Positions 1 through 8,164 are shown, counted from the first letter of the stretch. The stretch is DNA of 64,000 nucleotides from an uncultured Actinomycetes bacterium (GCA_903924205.1 CAIYAP010000002.1:488277-552276), one strand, 5' to 3'. The notes: generated by a model from the letters alone, not told the origin. A program made the numbers and translations.

Positions 1-327
1 GATCGAGTTGTACTCCTGCTCCAGTGCCCAGGTGCCGTAATACGGTGAGGCAAATCCCACCACACCCGCCGTGAGCGCACCCAACGGATACACGCGCTTC
101 CAGGGATAGGTTGATGACGTCGAGGGAACGGATTGAGCGAGCACGGTGCCATCGGCCGCCAAGATGTCGCCACGGGCATAGGTGAGACCGGACTGATTAA
201 TGCGCGGGTTGTACCCCGACTCATTCAGCGTCGGGGCATGGAAAAAGGCCAGATTGGCGGCTTGTCCCACGACGAGTGCGATGAGCCCAAGGAAAACCAC
301 GCCAATCCAGGCAATGCGGCGAGACAT
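1..327 (-). CDS. pbpA: Penicillin-binding protein 2-type (PbpA) transpeptidase, N-terminal part
   Basis: Only the first 109 codons lie in the window; the gene runs off the left edge. The start is the ATG at 327, two bases after the pstP stop codon, so the genes are tightly co-transcribed. The protein begins with a short basic stretch (SRR) and one membrane segment (about residues 5-25), followed by the extracytoplasmic start of the dimerisation domain. It contains YNPRINQSG and ARGDILAADGTVLAQS, typical of class B penicillin-binding proteins of the PbpA type. Family members cross-link septal or lateral peptidoglycan. The position downstream of pstP and the FHA genes is the conserved actinobacterial order, in which a kinase and phosphatase control cell-wall growth. 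The transpeptidase domain itself is not visible. Confidence 0.85.
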   Translation of the reverse strand, partial: MSRRIAWIGVVFLGLIALVVGQAANLAFFHAPTLNESGYNPRINQSGLTYARGDILAADGTVLAQSVPSTSSTYPWKRVYPLGALTAGVVGFASPYYGTWALEQEYNSI

Positions 328-329
328 GC

Positions 330-1475
330 TTAGCCCTGGCCCGAGATGAGGGCATAGGTCTTGAAATAGTTGATTTGCGAAATCGCCGCCGCCGAGGTGG
401 GCTCCACCATCTTCGCCGTGAGTGACGCGATGTCAGCTGGTCGAAGGTTGGTAGCCGTCAGTGTGGGTTCCGCCAAAATTTCATTTGCGTGAAACCACAA
501 CACCGACGTGGTCTGACCTTGATACAAGGTCACCCCTTGTGGCGTCAGGGTCAAGTAATACGACGAGTAGTACCACCAATTGAGAATTTGATAGCCCCCG
601 CCGAGAATGAGTGCAAGCACGAGCGCAACCACCGTGACCACGGGCCAGCGTCGCCGAACGGTGCGCCGCTTATTTAATCCCGGCGAGGCGCTGGGTGCGA
701 AAGTCGACGCCGCGGGCTCAGCCGGACGTCGAGACTCTTCATCGACGGTTACCAATTGCTCGGTGATGTGCGCAATGACGACCGAGATGTTGTCGCGACC
801 ACCCGCGGAATTCGCCTGGTCGATCAGCCGAGCAGTGGCGAGATCAAGATCGGCCGAACTCTCCACGATGTCGATCATGTCGTGATCACTTACCTCATTT
901 GACAGACCGTCCGAACACAGAATGAGAAAGTCGCCGGGCTGGGCATTGAGTAGTCCACTGTCGATCGCGACGTCGCGCTCCGTCCCGAGTGCGCGAGTGA
1001 GTTGGTGACGGCGAGGATCCACCGCTGCTTCCTCGGGTGTCAATCGGCCGAGGCGCACCATTTCGTCGGCCACCGAGTGGTCATCGGTGACTTGCCGAAT
1101 GGCCCCCTCACGAACGAGATAGATACGCGAGTCACCGACGTGAACGTAGGCGAGAGCGACGCCATCTTCATGGGGGATGAGGGCGGTGGCGACCAAGGTG
1201 GTGCCCATGCCCCAGCGATCAGGGTTCTCGGCAACATTGTCGAGGATGGCCATATTGGCGGCTCGCACCGCATCGGTGAGTTCATTCAGCGTGGTCGCGG
1301 TCGCCGCGCGGTCGAGAAATGTCGCAACGGCGATACCCGATGCCACTTCACCCGCCGCGTGACCACCCATTCCATCAGCCACTACGGCGAGGTTTCCTCT
1401 CGTGCCGAGTGAGTCCTCATTCGCACTGCGAACTCGGCCAACATCGGTCGCGGACGCCAGCGACCATCCGCTCAC
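330..1475 (-). CDS. pstP: PP2C-family Ser/Thr protein phosphatase PstP
   Basis: This is a 381-residue membrane-anchored PPM phosphatase. The cytoplasmic catalytic domain (about 1-240) carries the metal-binding motifs RSANED (16-21), ADGMGGHA (33-40), LCSDGLS (187-192) and GRDNIS (226-231). A basic juxtamembrane stretch precedes one membrane helix (about 277-297), then an extracytoplasmic tail of about 85 residues. Actinobacterial PstP dephosphorylates the PknA/PknB kinases and their targets in cell-wall synthesis and division. It overlaps the upstream fhaB stop by 4 bp (ATGA) and is followed directly by pbpA, so all four genes look like one operon. No pknA or pknB lies in the visible part; they may lie beyond the left edge. 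Confidence 0.93.
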   Translation of the reverse strand: MSGWSLASATDVGRVRSANEDSLGTRGNLAVVADGMGGHAAGEVASGIAVATFLDRAATATTLNELTDAVRAANMAILDNVAENPDRWGMGTTLVATALIPHEDGVALAYVHVGDSRIYLVREGAIRQVTDDHSVADEMVRLGRLTPEEAAVDPRRHQLTRALGTERDVAIDSGLLNAQPGDFLILCSDGLSNEVSDHDMIDIVESSADLDLATARLIDQANSAGGRDNISVVIAHITEQLVTVDEESRRPAEPAASTFAPSASPGLNKRRTVRRRWPVVTVVALVLALILGGGYQILNWWYYSSYYLTLTPQGVTLYQGQTTSVLWFHANEILAEPTLTATNLRPADIASLTAKMVEPTSAAAISQINYFKTYALISGQG

Positions 1476-1912
1476 TTCACAACCTCGATCAAAATGCCAC
1501 CAATTTGAATGATGTCGCCACGTTGTAATTGAACGCGGCCCTTCACTAGTTCCTGGTTGACGTACGTGCCATTCGTGGAACCTAAGTCTTCGAGAAGAAG
1601 TTCATTCTCATCGCGAGTAAATCGAGCGTGGCGACCCGAAATGAAGGTGTCTCGCAATTGCTGATCCGCCTCGCTTGAGCGACCCACTACCAAGGACGTC
1701 TCCACCTCAAGGCGTTGGCCGTCGTATTCCGCTGGTTCGAGAATTTCAAGTTCTAACCACGTCGAACGAGCGGGCCGACGAAGAAGCGGGTCGCCATCCG
1801 GGCGCGTCTCGACCACCATGGCGCGCGCCATCCAGATGAAGAGAATGGCACCGAGGCAGAGAATCAGAATCTGCAGAGGCCGAACCACCCCGGTGAACGT
1901 GGAGGCAATCAT
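1472..1912 (-). CDS. fhaB: Membrane-anchored FHA-domain protein FhaB
   Basis: The 146-residue protein has one N-terminal membrane helix (about 8-30) and a C-terminal FHA domain (about 73-140). The phosphothreonine-binding landmarks are visible: GRSSEAD (77-83), SGRHAR (92-97) and the DLGSTNGTYVN loop (109-119). FHA domains bind phosphothreonine peptides, and FhaB in mycobacteria (FipA) links kinase signalling with division. The gene sits between fhaA and pstP with a 4-bp overlap into pstP, as in other actinobacteria. The ATG at 1912 is the only good start and puts the membrane helix at the N-terminus. Confidence 0.9.
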   Translation of the reverse strand: MIASTFTGVVRPLQILILCLGAILFIWMARAMVVETRPDGDPLLRRPARSTWLELEILEPAEYDGQRLEVETSLVVGRSSEADQQLRDTFISGRHARFTRDENELLLEDLGSTNGTYVNQELVKGRVQLQRGDIIQIGGILIEVVK

Positions 1913-1917
1913 GGTGA

Positions 1918-2565
1918 TCAGACGAGCTCAATCCGAAACCGCGTCGGACCCACTTGGATCTCATCGCGTGGCGACAAGGACACGGCGGTGATGCGATGGC
2001 CATTCACAAATGTGCCGTTAGTGGAGCCCAAGTCTTTAATCGCCACACCCTTGGCCGTGCGCCAGATTTCGGCGTGGCGACGTGAGACCAAGGTGTCGGG
2101 CACGGTGACATCAGCATCAGATGTACGCCCCACCACGAGCGGACTGGCTCCGATAGTCCACGATTGTCCATCCTCGGCGACCAATCGGGGCTGGCTTTCG
2201 CCACGAACAAAGCTGGTGCGCACCTCGAGATCACCGCCGGACAGTTCATCGTCAACAAAAATCTGGACCGAAACGGGTCCGGCGAAGTTGTAACTCTCCG
2301 ACAGGGCATGCTGGCGAACTGCCTCGGCGAGTTCATCGATGAGAGACCCTTGGAATCCTTCGAAACGCTCGCCGTCGGCGGCTGACAGCCACACCTTGAC
2401 TTTGTTCGGCGAAATGAGGCCCTGTGAGGTCACCCGGCGGTTCAGGTCAATCTCTCGAATGATTTTTTGAGCGATTTCAATTGGTTGCAGGGAACTACGA
2501 AATGGACGTGACAGGCCTCGATTAAAGATGCTTTCGAGTCGACTCTCAATGTCGCGAAGGGCCAT
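1918..2565 (-). CDS. fhaA: FhaA-type protein (DUF3662 plus FHA domain)
   Basis: I place the start at the ATG at 2565, giving 215 residues that begin ALRDIESRLESIF, the usual beginning of the family. An upstream in-frame start at 2598 would add 11 unrelated residues. The first half is the DUF3662 domain with the conserved RPFRSSLQPIEIAQ stretch. The second half is an FHA domain with GRTSDAD, SRRHAE and DLGSTNGTFVNG. FhaA in mycobacteria binds the phosphorylated pseudokinase domain of MurJ (MviN) and restrains peptidoglycan synthesis; a murJ gene lies in this window at 32259-33818. A TACGAT hexamer sits 9 nt before the ATG. The first gene of the fhaA-fhaB-pstP-pbpA run, divergent from the tRNA-Leu. 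Confidence 0.9.
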   Translation of the reverse strand: MALRDIESRLESIFNRGLSRPFRSSLQPIEIAQKIIREIDLNRRVTSQGLISPNKVKVWLSAADGERFEGFQGSLIDELAEAVRQHALSESYNFAGPVSVQIFVDDELSGGDLEVRTSFVRGESQPRLVAEDGQSWTIGASPLVVGRTSDADVTVPDTLVSRRHAEIWRTAKGVAIKDLGSTNGTFVNGHRITAVSLSPRDEIQVGPTRFRIELV

Positions 2566-2599
2566 AACGTTTCCATCGTATCGGTGGAACCTCGCCAAT

Positions 2600-2626
2600 T
2601 TGGACCGCGGGGAAATGGTCTAGACT
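2600..2626 (+). promoter_or_regulatory. Candidate promoter of tRNA-Leu
   Basis: A TTGGAC hexamer (2600-2605) and a TAGACT hexamer (2621-2626) are separated by 15 nt and lie just upstream of the tRNA. The spacing is short, so the exact -35 is uncertain. The same intergenic stretch must also hold the fhaA promoter on the other strand. Confidence 0.45.
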
Positions 2627-2639
2627 GATGAGTCCATTC

Positions 2640-2725
2640 GGGCGAGTGGTGAAATGGCAGACACGCTAGCTTCAGGTGCTAGTTCTCGAAAGGGAGTGCG
2701 GGTTCAAGTCCCGCCTCGCCCACCA
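2640..2725 (+). tRNA. tRNA-Leu (anticodon CAG)
   Basis: The acceptor arm GGGCGAG (2640-2646) pairs with CTCGCCC (2715-2721), followed by discriminator A and an encoded CCA (2723-2725). The anticodon arm is GCTAGC-TTCAGGT-GCTAGT, giving anticodon CAG. A long variable arm (TCTCGAAAGGGA region) identifies a class II tRNA, and the T-arm has the GGTTCAAGTCC signature. Total length is 86 nt. A tRNA-Leu next to fhaA is also found in mycobacteria. Its 3' part is repeated at 3465-3476. Confidence 0.95.
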
Positions 2726-2729
2726 GATT

Positions 2730-3140
2730 TCAACGAATGTGTAGCATTTGAAGAAATTGGGCTGGTGGGATCACGGGAATCTGGTTCGCGAGCTCCAGCA
2801 GATCGTTGTCACCACTAACGAGATTCGACCGGCTGATCTGAGCGAGCGCAATGAGATAGTCATCATTGGCATCACGCGATTGCACAACAGGTTTAATTCC
2901 CTTGGTGCTGAACCACGTTGCGTGGTGGCGCAACAGTGAACTAATGGCTTCAGATTCAGTTGTGGTAATTCTGCTGGCAATCTTTGGGTATCTCAACGTG
3001 CTTTCAAGCTCGCCTACTAATTCCTCAGACACAACGAGTTCAAAGGCCCCGAGTCGCCAAGTTCGAAGAAGTTGTGCGGGCGCCCCATGCGCAGACAGAA
3101 GTGCAGAAACCAGCACGTTCACATCGAGAACGGCGCGCAT
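2730..3140 (-). CDS. PIN-domain toxin of a type II toxin-antitoxin pair
   Basis: The 136-residue protein is one PIN domain of the 'putative toxin, PIN family' type (COG1569-like). Acidic residues expected to hold the metal are visible: D6 in VLDVNVLVSALLS, E44 in the central helix, D90/D93/D94 in SRDANDDYLIALA, and D111/D113 in SGDNDLL. Such proteins act as ribonucleases, often on tRNA or mRNA. The start codon lies 3 nt after the stop of the ribbon-helix-helix antitoxin, the usual antitoxin-first order. The stop is only 5 nt from the 3' end of tRNA-Leu, so this pair was probably inserted beside the tRNA. The RNA target is unknown. Confidence 0.85.
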   Translation of the reverse strand: MRAVLDVNVLVSALLSAHGAPAQLLRTWRLGAFELVVSEELVGELESTLRYPKIASRITTTESEAISSLLRHHATWFSTKGIKPVVQSRDANDDYLIALAQISRSNLVSGDNDLLELANQIPVIPPAQFLQMLHIR

Positions 3141-3143
3141 TCG

Positions 3144-3374
3144 CTATGACCGGGCGTGACGCGCTGCCTCTTGCGCTTCGCGAGACAAATTCATGGCCTC
3201 TTGTTCAGTGAGTGTCGCTCGTTGCCATATTTCATCGAGAAGATCGAAACCGAGATCTCGACGAAGTGCTTCTTCAATGACTTGACTGTCACCTTTACCC
3301 GAACGAGCAGCTTCCACCTTGATTGCCGTTAGTAAGTCTTCGTCAATAGTAAGGGTTGTTCGTGTTTTTGGCAT
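3144..3374 (-). CDS. Ribbon-helix-helix antitoxin
   Basis: The 76-residue product starts at the ATG at 3374 (PKTRTTLTIDEDLL), the standard beginning of a ribbon-helix-helix DNA-binding domain; the longer open frame to 3554 adds low-complexity sequence and is not believable. The beta strand RTTLTIDEDLL and helix TAIKVEAARSGKGDSQVIEEALRR occupy residues 3-40. The C-terminal half (LTEQEAMNLSREAQEAARHARS) is likely to wrap the toxin. A TATGAT hexamer ends 6 nt before the ATG, so the mRNA is probably leaderless. Autorepression by the antitoxin-toxin complex is expected from the family. Confidence 0.82.
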   Translation of the reverse strand: MPKTRTTLTIDEDLLTAIKVEAARSGKGDSQVIEEALRRDLGFDLLDEIWQRATLTEQEAMNLSREAQEAARHARS

Positions 3375-3380
3375 AAAATC

Positions 3381-3386
3381 ATCATA
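3381..3386 (-). promoter_or_regulatory. -10 hexamer of the toxin-antitoxin operon (leaderless)
   Basis: TATGAT on the minus strand, then 6 nt, then the antitoxin ATG at 3374. This puts the expected transcription start at or next to the start codon. Confidence 0.5.
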
Positions 3387-3464
3387 GCATCTTTGCGTCA
3401 ATCCTAGTCGTGCACCAAGCCTAGGAGCTCCTGAACGGTCCTTTCGGACCCGTGGGGCACTACT

Positions 3465-3476
3465 AGTCCCGCCTCG
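3465..3476 (+). repeat. 12-bp direct repeat of the tRNA-Leu 3' region (possible att scar)
   Basis: AGTCCCGCCTCG is identical to bases 2707-2718 in the T-arm and acceptor arm of the tRNA. The two copies bracket the toxin-antitoxin pair (2730-3374). Integrases often use the tRNA 3' end as attachment site and leave such a repeat. No integrase gene remains. Confidence 0.45.
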
Positions 3477-3749
3477 GGAACATGACTCCGGTCGAATTCG
3501 AGGCAGTCTTGATGTCAACAAGTGCAGCATGAAATTACAAACTAAAACTGTCAACTAAACCGACATCAGTCCCGAGTGACCTGCCACCTCCATCGGGAAG
3601 CATGCATGTTCGAACCTTGGCCGGCCACTGTGTGAAGTGACTTCATCACCCGCTTCCCGACCTTCAGAATCTTGATGGAATCGTCACATCAAACAATCAA
3701 GGAGTTTTTCCGTACTACCTAGGATGAACGACGCCGCGCTGATGAACAG

Positions 3750-6017
3750 GTGAATCGACAACTCTTCATGACACACCTCCGTTCGATGACACGCGTGCCC
3801 GGGGCTCAGCACTTCTTTCGTAGCCGACCATGGGGCTCCTACTTTTCTGTCGTGGTGGTCTGTGCGATCATCGCACTCGCCAATTTCTTCTACATCGCGC
3901 AACTACGCACTCAAGATGCATTGAGCTGGACATCTCAAATCTCCACCTTCACCATGCACGCACAACCTGCGATTGATCCCAATGTGGGTTATCTCACTCA
4001 GGCGTTGGGGCACCTTGCCGCGCATGATCTCCTTCACCTTCATATGCCGTGGTGGAATCCCTATGCCGGGGTAGGGATGCCCTTGGCGGGCGACATGCAA
4101 AGCGGTGCCCTGTCACCCTTTGTCGCTCTGCTTGCCCTACCGAATGGTCTGTTGTGGTTTCACCTGGCACTGGAAATTGCCGCCGGAATCGCCACCTACC
4201 TTCTCCTTCGCCGCTGGGTGGAGTCAGACATCATCGCAATGACCACCGGTGTGCTCTTCGGATTGAATGGCACTTTCGCCTGGGTAGGCAATGCCGTCGA
4301 GAATCCCGTGTTGTATCTGCCGCTCGCGCTACTGGGTATTGAGATCATCGTGTCCGCGATGTCCCGTCGACGCTGGGGCTTCACCTTGCTGGCGGTGGCG
4401 ATTGCGGGATCTATCTATGCCGGCTTTCCTGAAGTTGCTTTTTTGAACGCGCTCATGGTCGTGGCATTTGGTGTCCTACGCAGTTTCTCCTTGGCTCGCG
4501 CTCAACAGCGACGAGCTATCGGACAAGTAGTCATCGGTGTGGTGATTGGTGTCGCTTTGTCGTTACCAATTCTCGTCGCGTTTGGCGATTACCTCGCCGT
4601 CGCCGATGTCGGCATCCATCGCGACGCCAGTCACTTTGCTCTCCCACTTCGCTCTCTGGCAATGATGGTGAACCCGTACATCATGGGGCCGATTAATAAC
4701 GTTCCTGCGACCGTGACATATTGGGGTGGTATCGGTGGCTTCTTTGGCGTCGGCCTTCTCGCCGTCAGCACCATGGGGATTTGGGGGCGTCGATGGCGAG
4801 CCATTCGTGTCTTCTTGGTGTCGTGGCTAGTTTTTTCCTTTCTCGGCAGCTTCAACGTGGGGGGCAGCCTCCACCTGTGGAATGTCATTCCTTTTGTTCA
4901 TCAGATCGTTCTCGGGCGGTACATCACCTCCTCATGCGAGCTAGCCGTGATCATTCTGGCGGCCTTCGCATTAGATGACGTACGACGTCGAGAGATGAAG
5001 TGGTCAACAGCTGTCGCCTCACTCCTGACCGGCAGTGTTCTCGTTACCGTCATCAACCGCGCAGCCGACGACGTCACTCGCGGCACAATGATGTCCGGCA
5101 CGGCGAGGATAGTTATTGCCGTCTCTCACGTCGCGCCGTTTGTCATTTTGGGATTAATGCTGCTCGCTGTTGTGGTGGCACGAGGGAGGTGGCGATATCT
5201 CCTCATCGCCACCACACTGATCCTCGAAGTGGTTGGAAATTTTGCGGTTACCGAGGTTGCCGCCCCTCGTGACTATCACTTAGCGACGGGACCATTGAGT
5301 TTTCTCCAACACCATCTGACCGGGTATCGCGTGGTGAGTTTCAACCCGATTCAGCCCAACTGGGGTTCCTTTTTTGAACTGGCGACCTTAAATGCGCATG
5401 ACCTTCCCTTCCCGACGAAGTTTGAGGAATTAATTGCTCACGACCTCCCCTTGGGGTCACCACACGTCCCGTGGAGTTACTACGTGTACGAGGGGCGTAC
5501 GGGTGCCGAGGCCTACAGCAAGTCGGTGGCCACACATCTGTCGACTTTTGAAAATGCCGGGGTCAAGTTCATCATTGCGAATACCGACTGGCCACTGGAC
5601 CCCGCCTTCATCTCCCTCCACTTGCCTCGGACGTATCACGGGGAGGGTTACGACATCTACGAGTTACCTCACCCCTCGCCCCTCTACAGCGCGCCTGGGT
5701 GCCGATTCAGTTCGGAGTCAGTCAATGCGGTGACCGCCACCTGTGATCACCCCCAAGTGGTCATTCGTCGGGAGTTATCGATGCCAGGCTGGACTGCCAC
5801 TATCAATGGCCATGCCGTCAATCTCGATCTATCGAGGCCGTATCAACGGATAGTTGTGATGTCCGGTGTCAATACACTTCGTTTCAATTTCTCCCCGCCA
5901 CATGAAATGCCGGCGGAGTTCGCCAGCGCAGCGGCGATGGGGGGATTACTGATGACGGCACGTCGTAATCGCCGACGGGCTGATAGTCGTGAGGATGCGA
6001 CCAGCCCCTCTGGATAG
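3750..6017 (+). CDS. YfhO-like polytopic membrane protein
   Basis: The 755-residue protein has a run of hydrophobic helices through about residue 480 and a soluble C-terminal part. The motif MPWWNPYAGVGMPLAGDMQSG follows the first helix as in YfhO/glycosyltransferase-C-like proteins. The C-terminal SMPGWTATINGHAVNLD resembles the 'PGW-A-V-G' beta domain of YfhO. In Gram-positive bacteria YfhO helps attach sugars to lipoteichoic acid, so a role in cell-surface glycosylation is inferred, not shown. Start uncertain: GTG at 3750 overlaps a 9-codon upstream frame by GTGA; an ATG at 3768 is the alternative. The gene stands alone between the toxin-antitoxin region and the threonine aldolase gene. 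Confidence 0.72.
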   Translation: MNRQLFMTHLRSMTRVPGAQHFFRSRPWGSYFSVVVVCAIIALANFFYIAQLRTQDALSWTSQISTFTMHAQPAIDPNVGYLTQALGHLAAHDLLHLHMPWWNPYAGVGMPLAGDMQSGALSPFVALLALPNGLLWFHLALEIAAGIATYLLLRRWVESDIIAMTTGVLFGLNGTFAWVGNAVENPVLYLPLALLGIEIIVSAMSRRRWGFTLLAVAIAGSIYAGFPEVAFLNALMVVAFGVLRSFSLARAQQRRAIGQVVIGVVIGVALSLPILVAFGDYLAVADVGIHRDASHFALPLRSLAMMVNPYIMGPINNVPATVTYWGGIGGFFGVGLLAVSTMGIWGRRWRAIRVFLVSWLVFSFLGSFNVGGSLHLWNVIPFVHQIVLGRYITSSCELAVIILAAFALDDVRRREMKWSTAVASLLTGSVLVTVINRAADDVTRGTMMSGTARIVIAVSHVAPFVILGLMLLAVVVARGRWRYLLIATTLILEVVGNFAVTEVAAPRDYHLATGPLSFLQHHLTGYRVVSFNPIQPNWGSFFELATLNAHDLPFPTKFEELIAHDLPLGSPHVPWSYYVYEGRTGAEAYSKSVATHLSTFENAGVKFIIANTDWPLDPAFISLHLPRTYHGEGYDIYELPHPSPLYSAPGCRFSSESVNAVTATCDHPQVVIRRELSMPGWTATINGHAVNLDLSRPYQRIVVMSGVNTLRFNFSPPHEMPAEFASAAAMGGLLMTARRNRRRADSREDATSPSG

Positions 6018-6020
6018 TCT
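6015..6020 (+). promoter_or_regulatory. -10 hexamer of the aldolase gene (leaderless)
   Basis: TAGTCT, 6 nt, then ATG at 6027, with no Shine-Dalgarno sequence. It overlaps the stop codon region of the preceding gene. Confidence 0.4.
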
Positions 6021-6026
6021 CGCGCT

Positions 6027-7112
6027 ATGGCAACTTCCACGATGGCCGAACTAGCCGCTCACTGCACTCGATTCCTCTCGGGAGATGGTCGTCGCAGTGT
6101 GGCATCACTGTTGGCGCAAATTCCTGACGACACCGTGATGGATGGTTATGGCAAGGGCGGTGCGGTCACCGAACTCGAAATGGACATTGCCCAGCTTCTG
6201 GGTAAAGAGGCTGCTCTTTTTCTTCCGACGGGTGTCATGACGCAGCAAGCCACCTTGCGAGTTCTCACCGATCGTGTCGGTCGTTCCACGGTGGGTATGC
6301 ATCCGTTTTGTCACCTACGCACACATGAAGAAAATGCCTTTCAGGAACTCCACCCCCTTCGTGAAGTACTTCTCGGTGGCGCGACACCTTTCGACCCCGT
6401 GACCCTCACCACCTTGACGGCAGTGTCTGAACCCCTCGGTGTCATCCTCTGGGAGCTCCCCCAGCGCGACATTGGTGGTTATCTCCCCACCTGGTCGCAG
6501 CTGACCGCCCAAGTGGCCTGGGCTCGTGACAGGGGAATCGCATGTCATCTCGACGGTGCACGACTCTGGGAAGCCGCCCCCTTCTACGCCGCGACCGCCA
6601 AGAAGTCCATTGCCGATATTGCGGCGCTCTTTGACACCGTGTACGTGTCGTTCTATAAAGGACTGGGTGGCATCTCGGGAAGTTGTGTGGCGGGAGATTC
6701 TGATGTGATTGATGAGGTCTCCCTCTGGCGAACCCGTCACGGCGGACGGGCCTACATGTGGTGGCCCTACGCCGCCTCCGCGCTCACCGTGCTGCGCACG
6801 CGTCGTGATGACATGCCCACTTACTATCGGCGCGCCAAGGCGCTGGCCGCGGCACTTCGCCAGGTTGACGGCATTGAGGTGTGGCCGGATCAGGTGCGTA
6901 GCCCTCTGATGCACCTACGCTTTTCGTCCACGGCGACGCAGATGGAACGGCGAGTTCGCACGATTGCTCGCGACCAGAAGATCATGACGCTGCCCTACAT
7001 CTTTTCTCGTGATGACGCGCGTCACCAGCGCTACGAATTCCAGGTTGGTCGCGCGAGTATGGAGTTTTCTCTCGACGAGATGGTGTCGATTTTCACGCAA
7101 CTCGCGGGTTAG
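6027..7112 (+). CDS. Low-specificity threonine aldolase / beta-eliminating lyase family
   Basis: The 361-residue PLP-dependent aspartate aminotransferase-fold protein carries the family landmarks: YGKGGAVTELEMDIAQLLGKEAALFLPTGVMTQQ (40-74), HPFCHLRTHEENAF, CHLDGARLWEA (173-183), and the PLP lysine K211 in SFYKGLGG. The usual 'YGDD' at the start of the domain is YGKG here. Threonine aldolases cleave L-threonine or allo-threonine to glycine and acetaldehyde. Other beta-eliminating lyases share the fold, so the substrate is not certain. It starts 9 nt after the YfhO-like gene but has its own leaderless-type promoter. It converges with pfkA, overlapping its 3' end by 4 bp. Confidence 0.8.
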   Translation: MATSTMAELAAHCTRFLSGDGRRSVASLLAQIPDDTVMDGYGKGGAVTELEMDIAQLLGKEAALFLPTGVMTQQATLRVLTDRVGRSTVGMHPFCHLRTHEENAFQELHPLREVLLGGATPFDPVTLTTLTAVSEPLGVILWELPQRDIGGYLPTWSQLTAQVAWARDRGIACHLDGARLWEAAPFYAATAKKSIADIAALFDTVYVSFYKGLGGISGSCVAGDSDVIDEVSLWRTRHGGRAYMWWPYAASALTVLRTRRDDMPTYYRRAKALAAALRQVDGIEVWPDQVRSPLMHLRFSSTATQMERRVRTIARDQKIMTLPYIFSRDDARHQRYEFQVGRASMEFSLDEMVSIFTQLAG

Positions 7113-8140
7113 AAAAACCGCGCCGCCAAGCGGTAGAGATGCTCGGGAACCGCGTGGGGTTCGCGAACGGCATCACCGATAGCCATGTAGTCAACCGCAC
7201 CACCTCGCACCGTGGGCATCACTCCGAATCGCCCCGCCATCACGAGGTCCGCCGCGGCCGCACCCACACGCGTCGCCCAGATGCGATCCACCGCAGTGGG
7301 TGAACCGCCGCGTTGCAGATAGCCCAGCACCGTGCATCGCGACTCAAACCCGGTGAGTTCCGCAATGCGGTCCGAGACAAAATGGCCCACACCGCGCGAT
7401 CCCAACTGCTCGCGCCCCAAAGCATCAATCTCGGTGGAGCGCGTTACCGGTCCACCCAAACTCTCGATGGACACGCCTTCGGCGACCACCACGATGGAAA
7501 AGGAGCTGCCCTGACGATGCCGACGGCGAACGTGGTCAGCGATATCGGTCAGTGTGACGGGCACCTCGGGAATCACGATGTAATCCGCGCCGCCGGCGAG
7601 ACCACCCATGGTGGCCACCCAGCCCGTCGCTCGGCCCATTGTTTCCAGCACCAACACGCGATGGTGTGACGCGGCAGTGGTGTGGAGTCGATCGAGCGAC
7701 TCAGCGACAATCGTCACCGCGGAATCAAAGCCGATGCAGTAGTCCGTATTGGCTAAATCGTTATCTAACGTCTTACCCACACCCACCACGGGCGCCCCTT
7801 GTTCAGAGAGCCACGATGCAATGGAGAGTGTTCCGTCACCACCAATGGCAATCAACGCATCGAGATTCTCATTAATTACTTTGAGTACCTTGTCGCGACC
7901 ACCGGCGGGCTGGTCAAGGTTGTAGCGAATCGAGCCCAGGGCGGTTCCCCCGACTCCCAAGATTCCCGACAATTGATGACGAGTCAATTCTTCGGCTCGA
8001 TAACCGTCTGCCAATCCCGCCCAACCATCATGGATACCGATGAGCTCATGACTTTGAGCCCAAACACTGCGGCCAATAGCCCGCAACGCGGCGTTGAGTC
8101 CGGGTGCGTCGCCGCCCGCGGTGAGAACACCAATTCGCAT
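7109..8140 (-). CDS. pfkA: 6-phosphofructokinase
   Basis: The 343-residue protein shows the PFK fold: GVLTAGGDAPGLNAALR at the N-terminus (phosphate-binding glycine loop), GGDGT (100-104), GKTLDNDL (122-129) with the catalytic aspartate, and METMGR-like ETMGRATGW. Glycine 103 in GGDGT points to ATP as phosphoryl donor, whereas PPi-dependent enzymes have an aspartate there (GGDD). The lysine in GKTLDND is shared with the PPi enzymes and with the actinomycete ATP-type group. The enzyme makes fructose 1,6-bisphosphate in glycolysis. The ATG at 8140 begins right at the glycine loop and leaves no alternative. Confidence 0.9.
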   Translation of the reverse strand: MRIGVLTAGGDAPGLNAALRAIGRSVWAQSHELIGIHDGWAGLADGYRAEELTRHQLSGILGVGGTALGSIRYNLDQPAGGRDKVLKVINENLDALIAIGGDGTLSIASWLSEQGAPVVGVGKTLDNDLANTDYCIGFDSAVTIVAESLDRLHTTAASHHRVLVLETMGRATGWVATMGGLAGGADYIVIPEVPVTLTDIADHVRRRHRQGSSFSIVVVAEGVSIESLGGPVTRSTEIDALGREQLGSRGVGHFVSDRIAELTGFESRCTVLGYLQRGGSPTAVDRIWATRVGAAAADLVMAGRFGVMPTVRGGAVDYMAIGDAVREPHAVPEHLYRLAARFF

Positions 8141-8164
8141 ATCTCTAGTGTGGCACCTGAACGC

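Larger units (their letters stand above)
3375..3749. other. 375-bp region without a convincing gene, with a tRNA-derived 12-mer
   Basis: The region holds the toxin-antitoxin promoter, a 10-bp palindrome AGGAGCTCCT (3424-3433), a small hairpin GGTCC-ttt-C-GGACC (about 3437-3450), and AGTCCCGCCTCG (3465-3476), an exact copy of tRNA-Leu positions 2707-2718. It also holds a 9-codon open frame (3724-3753) just before the next gene. Nothing else in it looks coding. Confidence 0.5.

Noticed and set aside
6315..6914. A 199-codon open frame on the minus strand inside the aldolase gene
   Set aside because: It mirrors a well-supported PLP enzyme on the other strand and has low-complexity His/Arg/Gly composition.
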